A stretch of 64,000 bases of DNA. Origin: Cytophagaceae bacterium (GTDB taxonomy: Bacteria > Bacteroidota > Bacteroidia > Flavobacteriales > Flavobacteriaceae). The notes below the pieces were generated by a model, which saw nothing but the letters and a program-made list of their open reading frames with translations, searched no databases and was not told the origin of the DNA. This document shows positions 1 through 9,365 of the stretch, piece by piece. How positions within the stretch are numbered: the first letter of the stretch is position 1; every line of letters begins with the position of its first letter. The stretch spans positions 124,001-188,000 of the forward strand of contig PALD01000029.1 of NCBI GenBank assembly GCA_002710685.1. The letters run 5' to 3'. The position numbers were made by a program, and so were the translations under genes.

Positions 1-506
1 TCTCCCAGTGCAAGACCTCCTGCCACTCCAGCTACCTGTTGCAACTGGGCAGCACTCATGCGCTGTGCACCATGGTTGGCCAACGCGTGGGCAAGTTCAT
101 GCCCCATCACCATGGCCAATCCTGTTTCATCTTGTGTAATGGGCAATATCCCCGTATAGACCACGATTTTGCCCCCGGGCATGCAGAATGCATTCACTGC
201 ATCATCCTGTACAAGGTTATATTCCCATTTATAGTCATTGAGATATCCTGGATACCCCAGGGCCGTCATATAACGTTCTGCGGCATTGGCGATTTTTGCG
301 CCCACGCGTTTTACCATATTTGCGTCTGCCGTACCAGAAACTACTTTATTTTCTGAAAGAAACTGATTGTACTGTTGAAATGAAACGGGAAATAATTCTT
401 CGTTACTCACGAAGTTTAAGGTTTTCTTACCGGTAAAAGGACTTGTCTTGCATGAAAATACCAAAAAAACAAACAAGAGACCGGCAAAGATATTCTTGAC
501 TTTCAT
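1..506 (-). CDS. M48-family metalloprotease lipoprotein (partial, C-terminus beyond window)
   Basis: Reading leftward from an ATG at 506, the frame stays open to the window edge, so only the N-terminal ~168 residues are visible. It opens with a lipoprotein signal (hydrophobic stretch, then VFSC with the lipid-accepting Cys at residue 19). It contains MGHELAHALANHG, a zinc HExxH motif with His136, Glu137 and His140, which is the M48 (BepA/LoiP/Oma1-like) signature. Known members are periplasmic or outer-membrane quality-control proteases acting on misfolded envelope proteins. The third zinc ligand should lie outside the window. The family call is firm; the specific substrate is unknown. Confidence 0.85.
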   Translation of the reverse strand, partial: MKVKNIFAGLLFVFLVFSCKTSPFTGKKTLNFVSNEELFPVSFQQYNQFLSENKVVSGTADANMVKRVGAKIANAAERYMTALGYPGYLNDYKWEYNLVQDDAVNAFCMPGGKIVVYTGILPITQDETGLAMVMGHELAHALANHGAQRMSAAQLQQVAGVAGGLALG

Positions 507-596
507 AATTGATAATTAAGGTTATAGAGTGAAAGTTACAAATATTGCAAAAGGCAATATTTCGCATTAGCTAAAATTTAGCATAAGCGTTTAATA

Positions 597-2999
597 TTAT
601 CCTAAAATATGGATTTCTGTAAAATTCTTAGGTGCAAGAAAAACCCGCTCGTTCTTTTCATATTGTAGTTCCTTAAAATCCAGCACGACATTGTCCACTT
701 CAATTTCCTTGATTTCAAATGGCAACCCGATGAGCTTGATTTTCAACTTCTCATAATTACACTCATACGTTCCTGTCTTGTGCTGCTGTATAATCACCTC
801 GTTCTTTTTACCGGTAAGCCTAAAGTCCCTTAAGCTATAACGCCCTTTTTTATAGTCATATCCATCCATGGCATCCTCAAATACATGACTGGTCTCAGTA
901 CCCTCACAATAAAAAGCTTCCAGGGTGAGCTCTTCAATCTTTTTCTCGCCTACATATTGTTGTACGGGATAACGGGGTATTATGGCCCCTTCCTTGACAT
1001 AGATGGGTATCTTGTCTATATCAGCATCAACCCATAGTTCGCGGCCTCCAGCTATTACCTCGTGGTTCCAGAAATTATACCATTTTCCCCTTGCCAGGTA
1101 CATCCTCCTGCCCTTGGAATTAGGTTCAAGGATAGGGCATACAAATATCTTGTCTCCATAAATAAACTCATCAGTCCTGTAATGTGTCTGGGCATCTTCT
1201 TGATCATAATAGACCAGTGGCTTAAGCAAGGGTATGCCTCTTGTTACATAGTCATAAAACATGGAATAGAGATAGGGCAACAAGGTGTACCTCAACTCGA
1301 TGAACTTACGGGTAATATTGGTCACCTCTTCATCAAAGGTCCAGGGTTCTTGATCCCCGTGGTGCCCTGATGAATGCACACGGCAAAATGGATGAAAAAC
1401 ACCCAGCTGTATCCAGCGGGTAAAGAGTTCGCCCGTGGGCTGCTCCGCAAATCCTCCTATATCAGTACCTGTAAATGACATACCGCTCATACACATGCGC
1501 TGCACCTGAACCGTGGCTATCCATAAATGCTCCCAGGTGGCCACGTTATCTCCCGTCCATGAAGAGGTGTACCGTTGAGCACCGCTGTAAGCAGAACGGG
1601 TGATGACAAATGGCCGTTTAGGGTATGTAAATTTCTTTACACCTTCATACGTAGCTCGCGCCATCTGCGTGCCATAGATGTTATGGGCCTTTCTATGGCT
1701 ACAGGGGTGGCCATCATAGTCATGTCTTACATCATCTGGAAACGTCTTGCCGGGAACCTCCATGACAGCTGGCTCGTTCATATCGTTCCACACGCCCCGC
1801 ACACCTATTTCAGAAATCAACTCCTTATATAGGCCTGCCCACCATTCACGCACTTCTGGATTTGTAAAATCTGGGAAGTTGCACTCTCCCGGCCATACCT
1901 TTCCTATCATGGATGGCCCATCTGCACGCTTGCAGAAATAATCTTTTTCCTGGGCTTCATCATATACCCAGTAATCTTCTTCTATCTTGATACCGGGGTC
2001 GATGATGACCACGGTCTTAAAACCTTGTTCGGCAAGTTCCTTTACCATACGCTTGGGCTCAGGAAAATAGTCTTTGTTCCAGGTAAAGCATTTAAAGCCT
2101 TCCATGTAGTCGATATCCAGATAAATGGCATCACAGGGTATTTTCAATTCCCTGAACTTGCTGGTTACTTCCTTGACGGTGGCTTCTGGATAATAGCTCC
2201 ATTTACATTGATGGAAGCCCAGTGTCCACATGGGTGGCAGGTCTGGTTTTCCTGTAAGGTTTGTATAGCTCCTTACCACATCGCTCATCTGTGGGCCATA
2301 GATGAAGTAGTAGTTCATTTCGCCCCCGAGCGCCCAAAAACTTGTCACGTCATGCCTCTCGCAGCAGAAGTCAAAATAGGTCCTGAAGGTGTTGTCAAAA
2401 AAGATTCCATAGGCTCTTTTTTGATTGAGGCCTATGTAAAAGGGCACTGTTTTATATATGGGGTCACTGTCTTTACCAAAGGCATAAGAGTCAGTCGCCC
2501 AGTTCTCCATACGTTTACCTCTTAGGTTGAGGTGCATGGGCTTGTCGCCCATACCATAATAGCTTTCTCCGTGGCTTGATTTTTTGCTCATCTTGGGCAC
2601 GATACCTCCATAATCAAAGGTTTCTTCATAGTGAAAGCCCAGCTCATCTTCATTGATGAGGTTGCCCTCTTTATCAAAAATCCTGACCTTGAGGTCTGTC
2701 TTTGCCACCTTTACCACAAGCTTGTTTGTGGTGATGATATAGTTCTTGTTATCTTCTGTTATATCCAGCTGGTTGTAGCCCACATACCTGTCATCTTCAT
2801 CAATGGCATAGCTAAAATCTTCAGCCAGTATGCCGCGTGTGCCATACCTAAAGCGTATCACGCTATCGCGCAAAACGGTAAGTTGTAGCACGACTTTGTT
2901 ATCTGTGGTAAAGGTGAGGGTATCTACCTCATGTTGAAAATCTGATATTTTGTTTGGGAATTGATTTCCCTTGTTTACAAGCTCAGTGTTAGTTATCAT
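597..2999 (-). CDS. Glycoside hydrolase family 31 alpha-glucosidase
   Basis: An 800-residue protein without a signal peptide, so probably cytoplasmic. It has the GH31 layout: an N-terminal beta-sandwich to ~residue 240, a catalytic (beta/alpha)8 barrel, and C-terminal beta domains. The nucleophile motif WNDMNEP is at 404-410 (Asp406), and the acid/base Asp484 lies in WTGDN. Family members release glucose or xylose from the non-reducing ends of alpha-glucans or glucosides. It follows the glycogen operon on the same strand but is separated from it by a hairpin at 3066-3088, so it may be transcribed independently. A role in turnover of alpha-glucans is inferred from that location. Exact substrate preference (glucosidase versus xylosidase) cannot be told from motifs alone. 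Confidence 0.9.
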   Translation of the reverse strand: MITNTELVNKGNQFPNKISDFQHEVDTLTFTTDNKVVLQLTVLRDSVIRFRYGTRGILAEDFSYAIDEDDRYVGYNQLDITEDNKNYIITTNKLVVKVAKTDLKVRIFDKEGNLINEDELGFHYEETFDYGGIVPKMSKKSSHGESYYGMGDKPMHLNLRGKRMENWATDSYAFGKDSDPIYKTVPFYIGLNQKRAYGIFFDNTFRTYFDFCCERHDVTSFWALGGEMNYYFIYGPQMSDVVRSYTNLTGKPDLPPMWTLGFHQCKWSYYPEATVKEVTSKFRELKIPCDAIYLDIDYMEGFKCFTWNKDYFPEPKRMVKELAEQGFKTVVIIDPGIKIEEDYWVYDEAQEKDYFCKRADGPSMIGKVWPGECNFPDFTNPEVREWWAGLYKELISEIGVRGVWNDMNEPAVMEVPGKTFPDDVRHDYDGHPCSHRKAHNIYGTQMARATYEGVKKFTYPKRPFVITRSAYSGAQRYTSSWTGDNVATWEHLWIATVQVQRMCMSGMSFTGTDIGGFAEQPTGELFTRWIQLGVFHPFCRVHSSGHHGDQEPWTFDEEVTNITRKFIELRYTLLPYLYSMFYDYVTRGIPLLKPLVYYDQEDAQTHYRTDEFIYGDKIFVCPILEPNSKGRRMYLARGKWYNFWNHEVIAGGRELWVDADIDKIPIYVKEGAIIPRYPVQQYVGEKKIEELTLEAFYCEGTETSHVFEDAMDGYDYKKGRYSLRDFRLTGKKNEVIIQQHKTGTYECNYEKLKIKLIGLPFEIKEIEVDNVVLDFKELQYEKNERVFLAPKNFTEIHILG

Positions 3000-3065
3000 A
3001 GGCTATGGGTTAGTCATACAAAGCAACGGCATGATTGCTTAATTTTAAAATAATGGGGCATAAAA

Positions 3066-3088
3066 AAAAGGCAACTATAACGATAGTT
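3066..3088 (-). terminator. Intrinsic terminator after glgB
   Basis: Immediately downstream of the glgB stop on the minus strand, a stem CAACTAT / ATAGTTG closes a 4-nt loop and is followed by CC and a run of eight T. This would end the glgE-mak-glgB transcript before the GH31 gene. Confidence 0.7.
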
Positions 3089-3093
3089 GTTAA

Positions 3094-5037
3094 TTACTTT
3101 TTCGCTTTTGCGGAAAATACTACTGCTGAAAGTGGTGGCAAGTCTATTATCATTGAGTTTTCTTTGCCATTCCAGGGTTCTTTTTCAACTTTTACGGTAT
3201 CCACGATGTAATCGCCGCTACCAGCAAAAGAGGTATCATTTCCATTGAATATCTGGTGCATTTTTCTGTTCTTGGGCACTACATAATCAGGGATGCCCAC
3301 CCTATATCCTTCTCGTGGTACTGGTGTGAAATTGCATACTACCACAAGGCTTTCAGCAAGGTTGTTGCCCTTGCGCAAGAAACTCAATACGGAATTCTCA
3401 TGGTCATTCCATTCAATCCACTCAAAGCCTTCTCCACTAAACTGTTTCTCGTATAATGCAGGATAGGTTTTATAAATGGTGTTTAATTGCGTGATGGCCT
3501 TTTTTATACCGTTATGGTAATCATATTGCAACAAGTGCCAGTCCAGGCTTTCCTGAAAATTCCATTCTTCAGATTGTCCAAACTCACCTCCCTGAAATAT
3601 CAATTTTGCACCGGGGTGCATAAACATATAGCTAAAGAGCAACCTGAGGTTTGCAAATCGCTGCCACTCATCGCCGGGCATCCTGCCCAGCAGGCTACGC
3701 TTACCATATACGACCTCGTCATGAGACAAGGGGAGCATAAAGTTTTCAGTAAAAGCATACGTCATGCTAAAGGTGACATCATTTTGATGGTGCTTGCGGT
3801 AGATGGGTTCTTTTTTAAAATACTCAAGGGTATCGTGCATCCAGCCCATCATCCATTTCATGCCAAAGCCAAGCCCGCCAATGAACGTGGGTTTTGACAC
3901 CATTGAAAAACTAGTGGATTCTTCGGCGATGGTCTGCACATGTGGGTAGTTGGCATAAACCGTTTCATTGAGTTCCTTGAGAAAGGATATGGCCTCTAGG
4001 TTTTCACGGCCACCAAATTGATTGGGCTCCCACTCTCCATCTTCACGGCTATAATCTAGGTATAACATGGAGGCGACGGCATCGACGCGCAGGCCATCAA
4101 TATGGTATTTATCAAGCCAGAACAGTGCATTGCTTATCAAGAAAGAACGCACCTCGTTACGCCCATAATTAAAGATGAGCGATTTCCAGTCTGGGTGGTA
4201 ACCGCGTCGCCTGTCAGGATGTTCATATAGATGAGAGCCGTCAAAGTTGCCCAGTCCATGGGCGTCTTCGGGAAAGTGTGAGGGCACCCAGTCCAGTATC
4301 ACCCCTATGCCTGCCTGGTGCAGTTTATCGACCAGCAACATGAATTCTTCGGGATACCCAAAACGCGCGGTGGGAGCAAAATATCCCGTGATTTGATACC
4401 CCCAGCTAGGTTCATAGGGGTAGCACATGATGGGCATGAACTCCACGTGAGTAAAACCGGTTTCCTTTATGTACCCTACCAGTTCATCAGCCAGTTCAGT
4501 ATAGCTAAGGCTTCTGTTTTCCTCTGCTTTTTTTCGCCACGAGCCCAAATGTATTTCATAAACCGAAAAGGGCTTATCGATGGCATTGTGCTTCTCGCGG
4601 GTATCCATCCATTTTTTATCCTTCCATTTATAGTTGAGGTCATAGACCGTGGAAGCGGTTTTAGGTGGATGCTCGTTGCGCAGGGCAAATGGGTCAGCCT
4701 TTTCTGTCTTGATATCGTGGTTGTGTGACTGTATCTTGTATTTATAAATAGAACCGGGCTTCACCTTAGGGATAAAACCTTCCCAGATGCCGCTACTGTC
4801 CCACCGCACGTTGAGCTTATGCTCTCCTTCTAGCCAATAGTTGAAATCGCCCACGACACTCACTGATTTTGCAGTGGGTGCCCATACGGCAAAGTACGTT
4901 CCTTCTTCACCATCCACCTCCACGGGGTGAGATCCTAGTTTTTCATACAGCCTAAAGTGTTTTCCTGATTTAAATAATTCTATGTCAAATTCTGTAAAAA
5001 GTGAATACGGTTTTACGTTACTCATCATTGGTTTCAT
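3094..5037 (-). CDS. glgB: 1,4-alpha-glucan branching enzyme
   Basis: A 647-residue GH13 branching enzyme that transfers alpha-1,4 chain segments to form alpha-1,6 branches in glycogen. An N-terminal CBM48-like region (residues ~30-115) precedes the barrel. The four GH13 regions are visible: DWVPSHFP (249-256), DGLRVDA with nucleophile Asp319, AEEST with the acid/base Glu at 372/373, and LPLSHDEV with Asp440. The protein ends SAKAKK, encoded by one of the dispersed palindrome-like sequences. It is the last gene of the glgE-mak-glgB operon; its start overlaps the end of the maltokinase gene by 20 bp (or less if a later Met at codon 4 or 5 is used), implying translational coupling. Confidence 0.95.
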   Translation of the reverse strand: MKPMMSNVKPYSLFTEFDIELFKSGKHFRLYEKLGSHPVEVDGEEGTYFAVWAPTAKSVSVVGDFNYWLEGEHKLNVRWDSSGIWEGFIPKVKPGSIYKYKIQSHNHDIKTEKADPFALRNEHPPKTASTVYDLNYKWKDKKWMDTREKHNAIDKPFSVYEIHLGSWRKKAEENRSLSYTELADELVGYIKETGFTHVEFMPIMCYPYEPSWGYQITGYFAPTARFGYPEEFMLLVDKLHQAGIGVILDWVPSHFPEDAHGLGNFDGSHLYEHPDRRRGYHPDWKSLIFNYGRNEVRSFLISNALFWLDKYHIDGLRVDAVASMLYLDYSREDGEWEPNQFGGRENLEAISFLKELNETVYANYPHVQTIAEESTSFSMVSKPTFIGGLGFGMKWMMGWMHDTLEYFKKEPIYRKHHQNDVTFSMTYAFTENFMLPLSHDEVVYGKRSLLGRMPGDEWQRFANLRLLFSYMFMHPGAKLIFQGGEFGQSEEWNFQESLDWHLLQYDYHNGIKKAITQLNTIYKTYPALYEKQFSGEGFEWIEWNDHENSVLSFLRKGNNLAESLVVVCNFTPVPREGYRVGIPDYVVPKNRKMHQIFNGNDTSFAGSGDYIVDTVKVEKEPWNGKENSMIIDLPPLSAVVFSAKAKK

Positions 5038-6649
5038 TTAGAATATTAGAAATTCCCTTAAGGGGAATTATTGCCCATCGTGGGCGGGCGTTGAGTTCAT
5101 AGCCCAGTTCATACACGGCCTTTTCCAGGAGGCAATAATTTAATAAAAATTCTATTTCTTTTATATATCCTATGTTTAGGTTGGCATGCTGTACTTCTTT
5201 AATGTAGGTGTTGAGAAAGATACCCACCATATAACCATAGAGAACCTCAGCCACTTGAAACAGATCATTATACTCTGCATCAAGGGATTCATAATTATTG
5301 AATATGGTTGCATAAATGGCATAGTGAAAACTCCGGAACATCCCGGCTATGTCCTTGATGGGCGGTTGCTTTACCTTTCTGTCGCGTATGGTGCTTTCTG
5401 GCTCGCCCTCAAAGTCGATAATGTAATAATCCCTGTTGTTTACAAGCACCTGGCCCAGGTGATAATCTCCATGTATCCTCAATCGCTCGCTCTTTAGCTT
5501 GGTCTCGTCAAAATCGAGCAATCGTTTGCGTATCAACTTCTTGTTGTTCATGAATTCCTGTGCCAGCTCAAGTCGCATATCTTCAAGCTTGTGCAGGTTG
5601 TTTTCCACAAGGTTCATCCTGTTCTCAAACATATAGATAAGGCGGTTCTTTAACCACACGGTATAATCATTGCCAAAGGCCTGTGGAATGAATGCATTGT
5701 TGATGCGCTCTTGCCCCAGGGCAATATGCATCTGCGCGCTGCGACGTGCCAACTGTTCAATGTCTTCAAAGAACTCCATGGGGCACCAGCTCAATATCCA
5801 CTCGGGGAGGTCCTTTAAAGTGATTTGCTCAAAATGCCGCAACGGCACAAAATCGTCAACATTGAATTTTTGCTGGGATAATTTGGCGAAAGCCGCCTTA
5901 AGGTTGCTTGTGTAGTACTCCCATGCATCTCCCTGATTGGGCACCAGCTCTTGCAAAAGGCCCAGGGTCATCACGTTGTTATCGCTAAAGCGCAGGGTAA
6001 TACTACCCTGATAACGGGGCGTGTTTGCAAAATGCCCTTTCTGGGTAAGGTATTTGTTTATTTCATAATCTGGGTTTTCATCTACATAGACCCTCCTGAA
6101 AATCTTCAATATATATTTCTCATTATATACAATTGAGGTATTGCTCTGCTCTGCCCCCAGAAACCTGCTGCTCTCATACGCCTTGCAGGTGTTGCTAAAA
6201 CCCCGCCTGTATGCGACTTCTTTATACTTGTTTTTCTCCCCTTCTAATATCTTGTCAAAAATCTGCTTGCGAAAGGACTCAAGGTAAAGCGCATCAATGA
6301 GGTAACCTTCCACACCTGCAAGGCTAAGGTATGCAATACCGCCTTTTGCATAATCTGGGTCAGTGACAAAGCCTATGGGCAAAAAATAGTTTTGTACAAA
6401 GGCTTCCCTAAAGTTGACCTCCAGGATGAGCCCATAAAATTTTTCTTCTCCCCGCTCAATGGGGAAATGGTCGATTATCTCCACATATTTTAATGCACTG
6501 GCCTTGCCCCCGTACCATCGCTGATTTAAGATATATGGCTCAAGGATATCTTCACAAAGTTCTTTGTGAAAGCGTTCATTGTCCATTAATTTATCCCAGG
6601 AACAGGGATATTTAAAAATCAGGTTCTTGTGAATTTTTTCGTCAGTCAT
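5018..6649 (-). CDS. Maltokinase (GlgE-pathway, Mak/Pep2-like)
   Basis: About 543 residues. It phosphorylates maltose with ATP to give alpha-maltose 1-phosphate, the donor for GlgE. The N-terminal cap (first ~100 residues) carries the family hallmark NQRWYGGK near residues 42-50. The C-terminal lobe is aminoglycoside-phosphotransferase-like, with the catalytic loop HGDYHLGQ near 393-400 and the metal-binding IDFEGEP near 411-417. ATG at 6649 is chosen over the preceding GTG at 6652. It sits between glgE (43-nt gap) and glgB (overlap). In many bacteria this kinase is fused to or beside trehalose synthase TreS; here it stands alone and no TreS gene is in the window. Confidence 0.9.
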   Translation of the reverse strand: MTDEKIHKNLIFKYPCSWDKLMDNERFHKELCEDILEPYILNQRWYGGKASALKYVEIIDHFPIERGEEKFYGLILEVNFREAFVQNYFLPIGFVTDPDYAKGGIAYLSLAGVEGYLIDALYLESFRKQIFDKILEGEKNKYKEVAYRRGFSNTCKAYESSRFLGAEQSNTSIVYNEKYILKIFRRVYVDENPDYEINKYLTQKGHFANTPRYQGSITLRFSDNNVMTLGLLQELVPNQGDAWEYYTSNLKAAFAKLSQQKFNVDDFVPLRHFEQITLKDLPEWILSWCPMEFFEDIEQLARRSAQMHIALGQERINNAFIPQAFGNDYTVWLKNRLIYMFENRMNLVENNLHKLEDMRLELAQEFMNNKKLIRKRLLDFDETKLKSERLRIHGDYHLGQVLVNNRDYYIIDFEGEPESTIRDRKVKQPPIKDIAGMFRSFHYAIYATIFNNYESLDAEYNDLFQVAEVLYGYMVGIFLNTYIKEVQHANLNIGYIKEIEFLLNYCLLEKAVYELGYELNARPRWAIIPLKGISNILNETNDE

Positions 6650-6695
6650 CACGGTGGGTATTAAACAAGGTTACTCTTATTCACCTCAAAGTTGG

Positions 6696-8630
6696 TTATT
6701 TGTATATTTTGAAAATATGGAACGGCAGTGCCGGGTGAAGTTCAACATAGTTCCACTCGTCATACCAGTTATAGGTACTATCTGTCACCAGGTCCTTGAC
6801 CATTACCCGCTCTCCTGCCTGCACGCCCAGTTCTCCCAGGGGCAACTGTACATTTGCCGCTTGCTTGTAGTATGGGTCCAGGCTTATGATCACCAGGATT
6901 TCATGCGTCCTGTCCTGGTTATGTTTATAAAAGGCAAGCATTGCATCGTTATGTATTTCGCAAAAGCGAATATTATTGGTCTGCTGCAATGCGGGTTCTT
7001 GATGGCGTATGGAATTTATCTTGGCGATAAGCCGTATCAATTTATTTTCATGTTCCCAGTCCCAGTGGCGTATCTGGTATTTTTCTGAGTCCAGGTACTC
7101 TTCCTTGCCCGGCATGGCATCGCTCACCATAAATTCATATACGGGGCCATACAGGCCAATGTTACTGCTCAAGGTTGCCGCCAGCGCATACCGTATTAAA
7201 TGCTGAGCCTCGTTAGCCCCCTGCAGGTGATATGGATTTATATCTGGCGTATTGGGCCAAAAGTTGGGCCTGTAATATTCCTTCATCTCGCCCTGCGTCA
7301 ACTCTGTCATGTACTCCATGAGTTCATGCTTGCTGGTACGCCAGGTAAAATAGGTGTACGACTGCGTGTATCCTTGTTTTGCCAGCTGCTGCATAACACG
7401 GGGCCTTGAGAAGGCTTCTGCCAAAAAGAGGACGTCTGCATGGTCTTTTTTTATCTCCTTGATAAACCAGTTCCAGAAAAGGTAGGGTTTTGTATGTGGG
7501 TTATCTACCCGGAACACCTTGACCCCAAGGGCAATCCAGTGCTGTGCAACGCTCAGCAGTTCCTTCCACAGTTCTTGATAAGCCTCGGTATCCCAATTAA
7601 AATTGACGATGTCCTGATATTTCTTTGGCGGGTTCTCAGCGTACTGCATCGTGCCGTCTGGCCTTTTCTTGAACCACTCTGGGTGCTCAGTAAGATAGGG
7701 ATGGTCTGGCGCGGCCTGAAAGGCAAGGTCCAGGGCCACTTCAATGCCCAGGCTTTCTGCTTTTGCAATCAATTTTTTAAGGTCATCCTCAGTGCCCAGT
7801 TCTGGGTGGATGGATTTATGCCCGCCATATTGCGAGCCTATGCCCCAGGGCACGCCGCTATCGCCTTCTTGGGCATTGGTGGCATTGTTCTTTCCCTTTC
7901 GGTTTTTTTCGCCTATGGGGTGTATGGGTGGGAAGTACAAGGTGTCAAACCCCATCGCTGCGACACGCGGCAAGATGCGTTCACAATCTTTGAACGTGCC
8001 ATGTTTTCCCGCTTCCGCGGAAGCGCTACGGGGGAAGAACTCGTACCATGTGCTAAACCGGGCCTTCTCACGGTCAACATAAACCTCCAGGGTCTTGCTT
8101 TCGCTGAAAAGCTTTCTTGTGGGAAACTCATAAAAGAGCTGGTGCAGCCTGTCTTCTATTGCAATGGCAACCGCCTCTTCATATCTATCTTCATCCTTGA
8201 AGGCCCCTATGGCATTTATGAGGTAATCCTCATCGTCACGTTCAACAGGAGCTATCAATCCCTCAAGGTATTGCACGCCATCCAGGAGCTCACTCTTTAC
8301 ATGCTGGCCATCTTTAACTTTTGCCCGTATACCATGTTGCCAGTTCATGGGCTGGTCGACCCATCCCTTTATTTTGTATTGCCAATACCCCTGTTTATCA
8401 ACAAAAAACGAGGCATGATAACCATCATTGATGCTGGGCTGTAAACGCACGGTCTGCCATTCTTTATCCTGCCCGTGCCTAAAACAGACCTCTGCCTGTA
8501 TCACATCGTGCCCATCGCCAATAACATCTGCAGTGATGTCAACAATCTCATTAACCGTTCTTTTAATAAAAAATTCGCCGCAGTTGAGCTGCGGAAGTAT
8601 GTTCTCTATGATTACACGCTGCTGTTTCAA
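6696..8630 (-). CDS. glgE: Alpha-1,4-glucan:maltose-1-phosphate maltosyltransferase
   Basis: A 644-residue GH13_3 enzyme that extends alpha-1,4-glucan by adding maltosyl units from maltose 1-phosphate. The start region (RVIIENILPQLNCGEFFIKR) matches the usual GlgE N-terminus. The catalytic segment FRVDNPHTKP places the nucleophile at Asp376, and LFLAEAF gives Glu405. The only start consistent with this N-terminus is a TTG at 8630: an in-frame TAA lies eight codons upstream with no ATG between. A perfect 16-bp palindrome inside the gene (8010-8025) encodes part of SASAEAG (~202-208). It is the first gene of the operon and implies the GlgE route to glycogen rather than GlgA/GlgC. Confidence 0.95.
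   Translation of the reverse strand: MKQQRVIIENILPQLNCGEFFIKRTVNEIVDITADVIGDGHDVIQAEVCFRHGQDKEWQTVRLQPSINDGYHASFFVDKQGYWQYKIKGWVDQPMNWQHGIRAKVKDGQHVKSELLDGVQYLEGLIAPVERDDEDYLINAIGAFKDEDRYEEAVAIAIEDRLHQLFYEFPTRKLFSESKTLEVYVDREKARFSTWYEFFPRSASAEAGKHGTFKDCERILPRVAAMGFDTLYFPPIHPIGEKNRKGKNNATNAQEGDSGVPWGIGSQYGGHKSIHPELGTEDDLKKLIAKAESLGIEVALDLAFQAAPDHPYLTEHPEWFKKRPDGTMQYAENPPKKYQDIVNFNWDTEAYQELWKELLSVAQHWIALGVKVFRVDNPHTKPYLFWNWFIKEIKKDHADVLFLAEAFSRPRVMQQLAKQGYTQSYTYFTWRTSKHELMEYMTELTQGEMKEYYRPNFWPNTPDINPYHLQGANEAQHLIRYALAATLSSNIGLYGPVYEFMVSDAMPGKEEYLDSEKYQIRHWDWEHENKLIRLIAKINSIRHQEPALQQTNNIRFCEIHNDAMLAFYKHNQDRTHEILVIISLDPYYKQAANVQLPLGELGVQAGERVMVKDLVTDSTYNWYDEWNYVELHPALPFHIFKIYK
8010..8025. repeat. 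Dispersed palindrome (perfect 16 bp) inside glgE
   Basis: CGCTTCCGCGGAAGCG is its own reverse complement. It belongs to the dispersed palindrome family described in the findings; the same 16-mer recurs at 17585 and 17882. Confidence 0.85.
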
Positions 8631-8818
8631 AGGTTTAGCTTGGTTTGTTAGTTACTAGTAATAAAATTAGGCATTAAAAGTTATGAACAACAGCTTTACC
8701 ACTGAATTTTAAGGAATATTATAAGGTTTGTGAGTATCCGTTAGGGTTTTGTTAAAATAAGATTAAGAAATGAGTCTTGGCAAGGGGTTTGCTTAACTTA
8801 GCATTAAAAGAAATTACC

Positions 8819-9292
8819 ATGAAAAATATATGTATGCTTGCCCTTTTAGTGATTTGCATGGGCTGCCAGAGCACTGCTCAAAAAAGTGATAAAAAAGATT
8901 TTAAAATAACAAAATCTGACGCGGAGTGGAAGGCAGAACTGACCCCAGAACAATACAACGTTCTCAGGCACGAGGGTACCGAAAGGGCCTTTACCAGTGA
9001 ACTGCTGGACAACAAACAGCAAGGGACTTATGTGTGCGCGGCCTGCGGGACACCCGTTTTTAAAAGTGAAACAAAATTTGACAGTGGTACGGGCTGGCCT
9101 TCATTTTATGATTACATAGAGGGCAATGTAGCATTTTCATCAGACAACAAACTGGGCTACACCCGCACCGAAGAACATTGTGCCGTTTGCGGCGGCCATC
9201 TAGGCCACGTGTTCAATGATGGACCCAAGCCCACTGGAAAACGCCACTGTATCAATGGTGTGGCGCTTAAATTTGAGCCTGCGGCAAAATAA
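8819..9292 (+). CDS. msrB: Peptide-methionine (R)-S-oxide reductase, lipoprotein form
   Basis: About 157 residues. Reduces methionine-R-sulfoxide in proteins; the export signal suggests it repairs envelope proteins. ATG at 8819 is preferred over an upstream in-frame TTG at 8777 because it begins a clean lipoprotein signal (MKNICMLALLVICMGC, lipid Cys16). The MsrB fold follows, with two CxxC zinc motifs (CAACG and CAVCG), the GTGWPSF loop and the catalytic Cys in RHCING. The canonical motif is RYCxNS, so the Tyr and Ser positions are His and Gly here. The next gene is a second MsrB, 73 nt downstream, without a signal peptide. Confidence 0.92.
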   Translation: MKNICMLALLVICMGCQSTAQKSDKKDFKITKSDAEWKAELTPEQYNVLRHEGTERAFTSELLDNKQQGTYVCAACGTPVFKSETKFDSGTGWPSFYDYIEGNVAFSSDNKLGYTRTEEHCAVCGGHLGHVFNDGPKPTGKRHCINGVALKFEPAAK

Positions 9293-9365
9293 ACACAAAA
9301 CATTTTTAAAAGAGTTTTAAAAACATAAGCCTAGCGCATATTGCCTACGCCCTAAAGTATATACC

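Noticed and set aside
7440..8444. 334-codon open frame on the plus strand
   Set aside because: It is antisense to glgE, whose catalytic motifs and codon pattern are clear; the translation has no recognisable domain.
8770..8818. Earlier TTG start for the lipoprotein MsrB
   Set aside because: It would add 14 residues in front of a textbook lipoprotein signal peptide beginning at ATG 8819.
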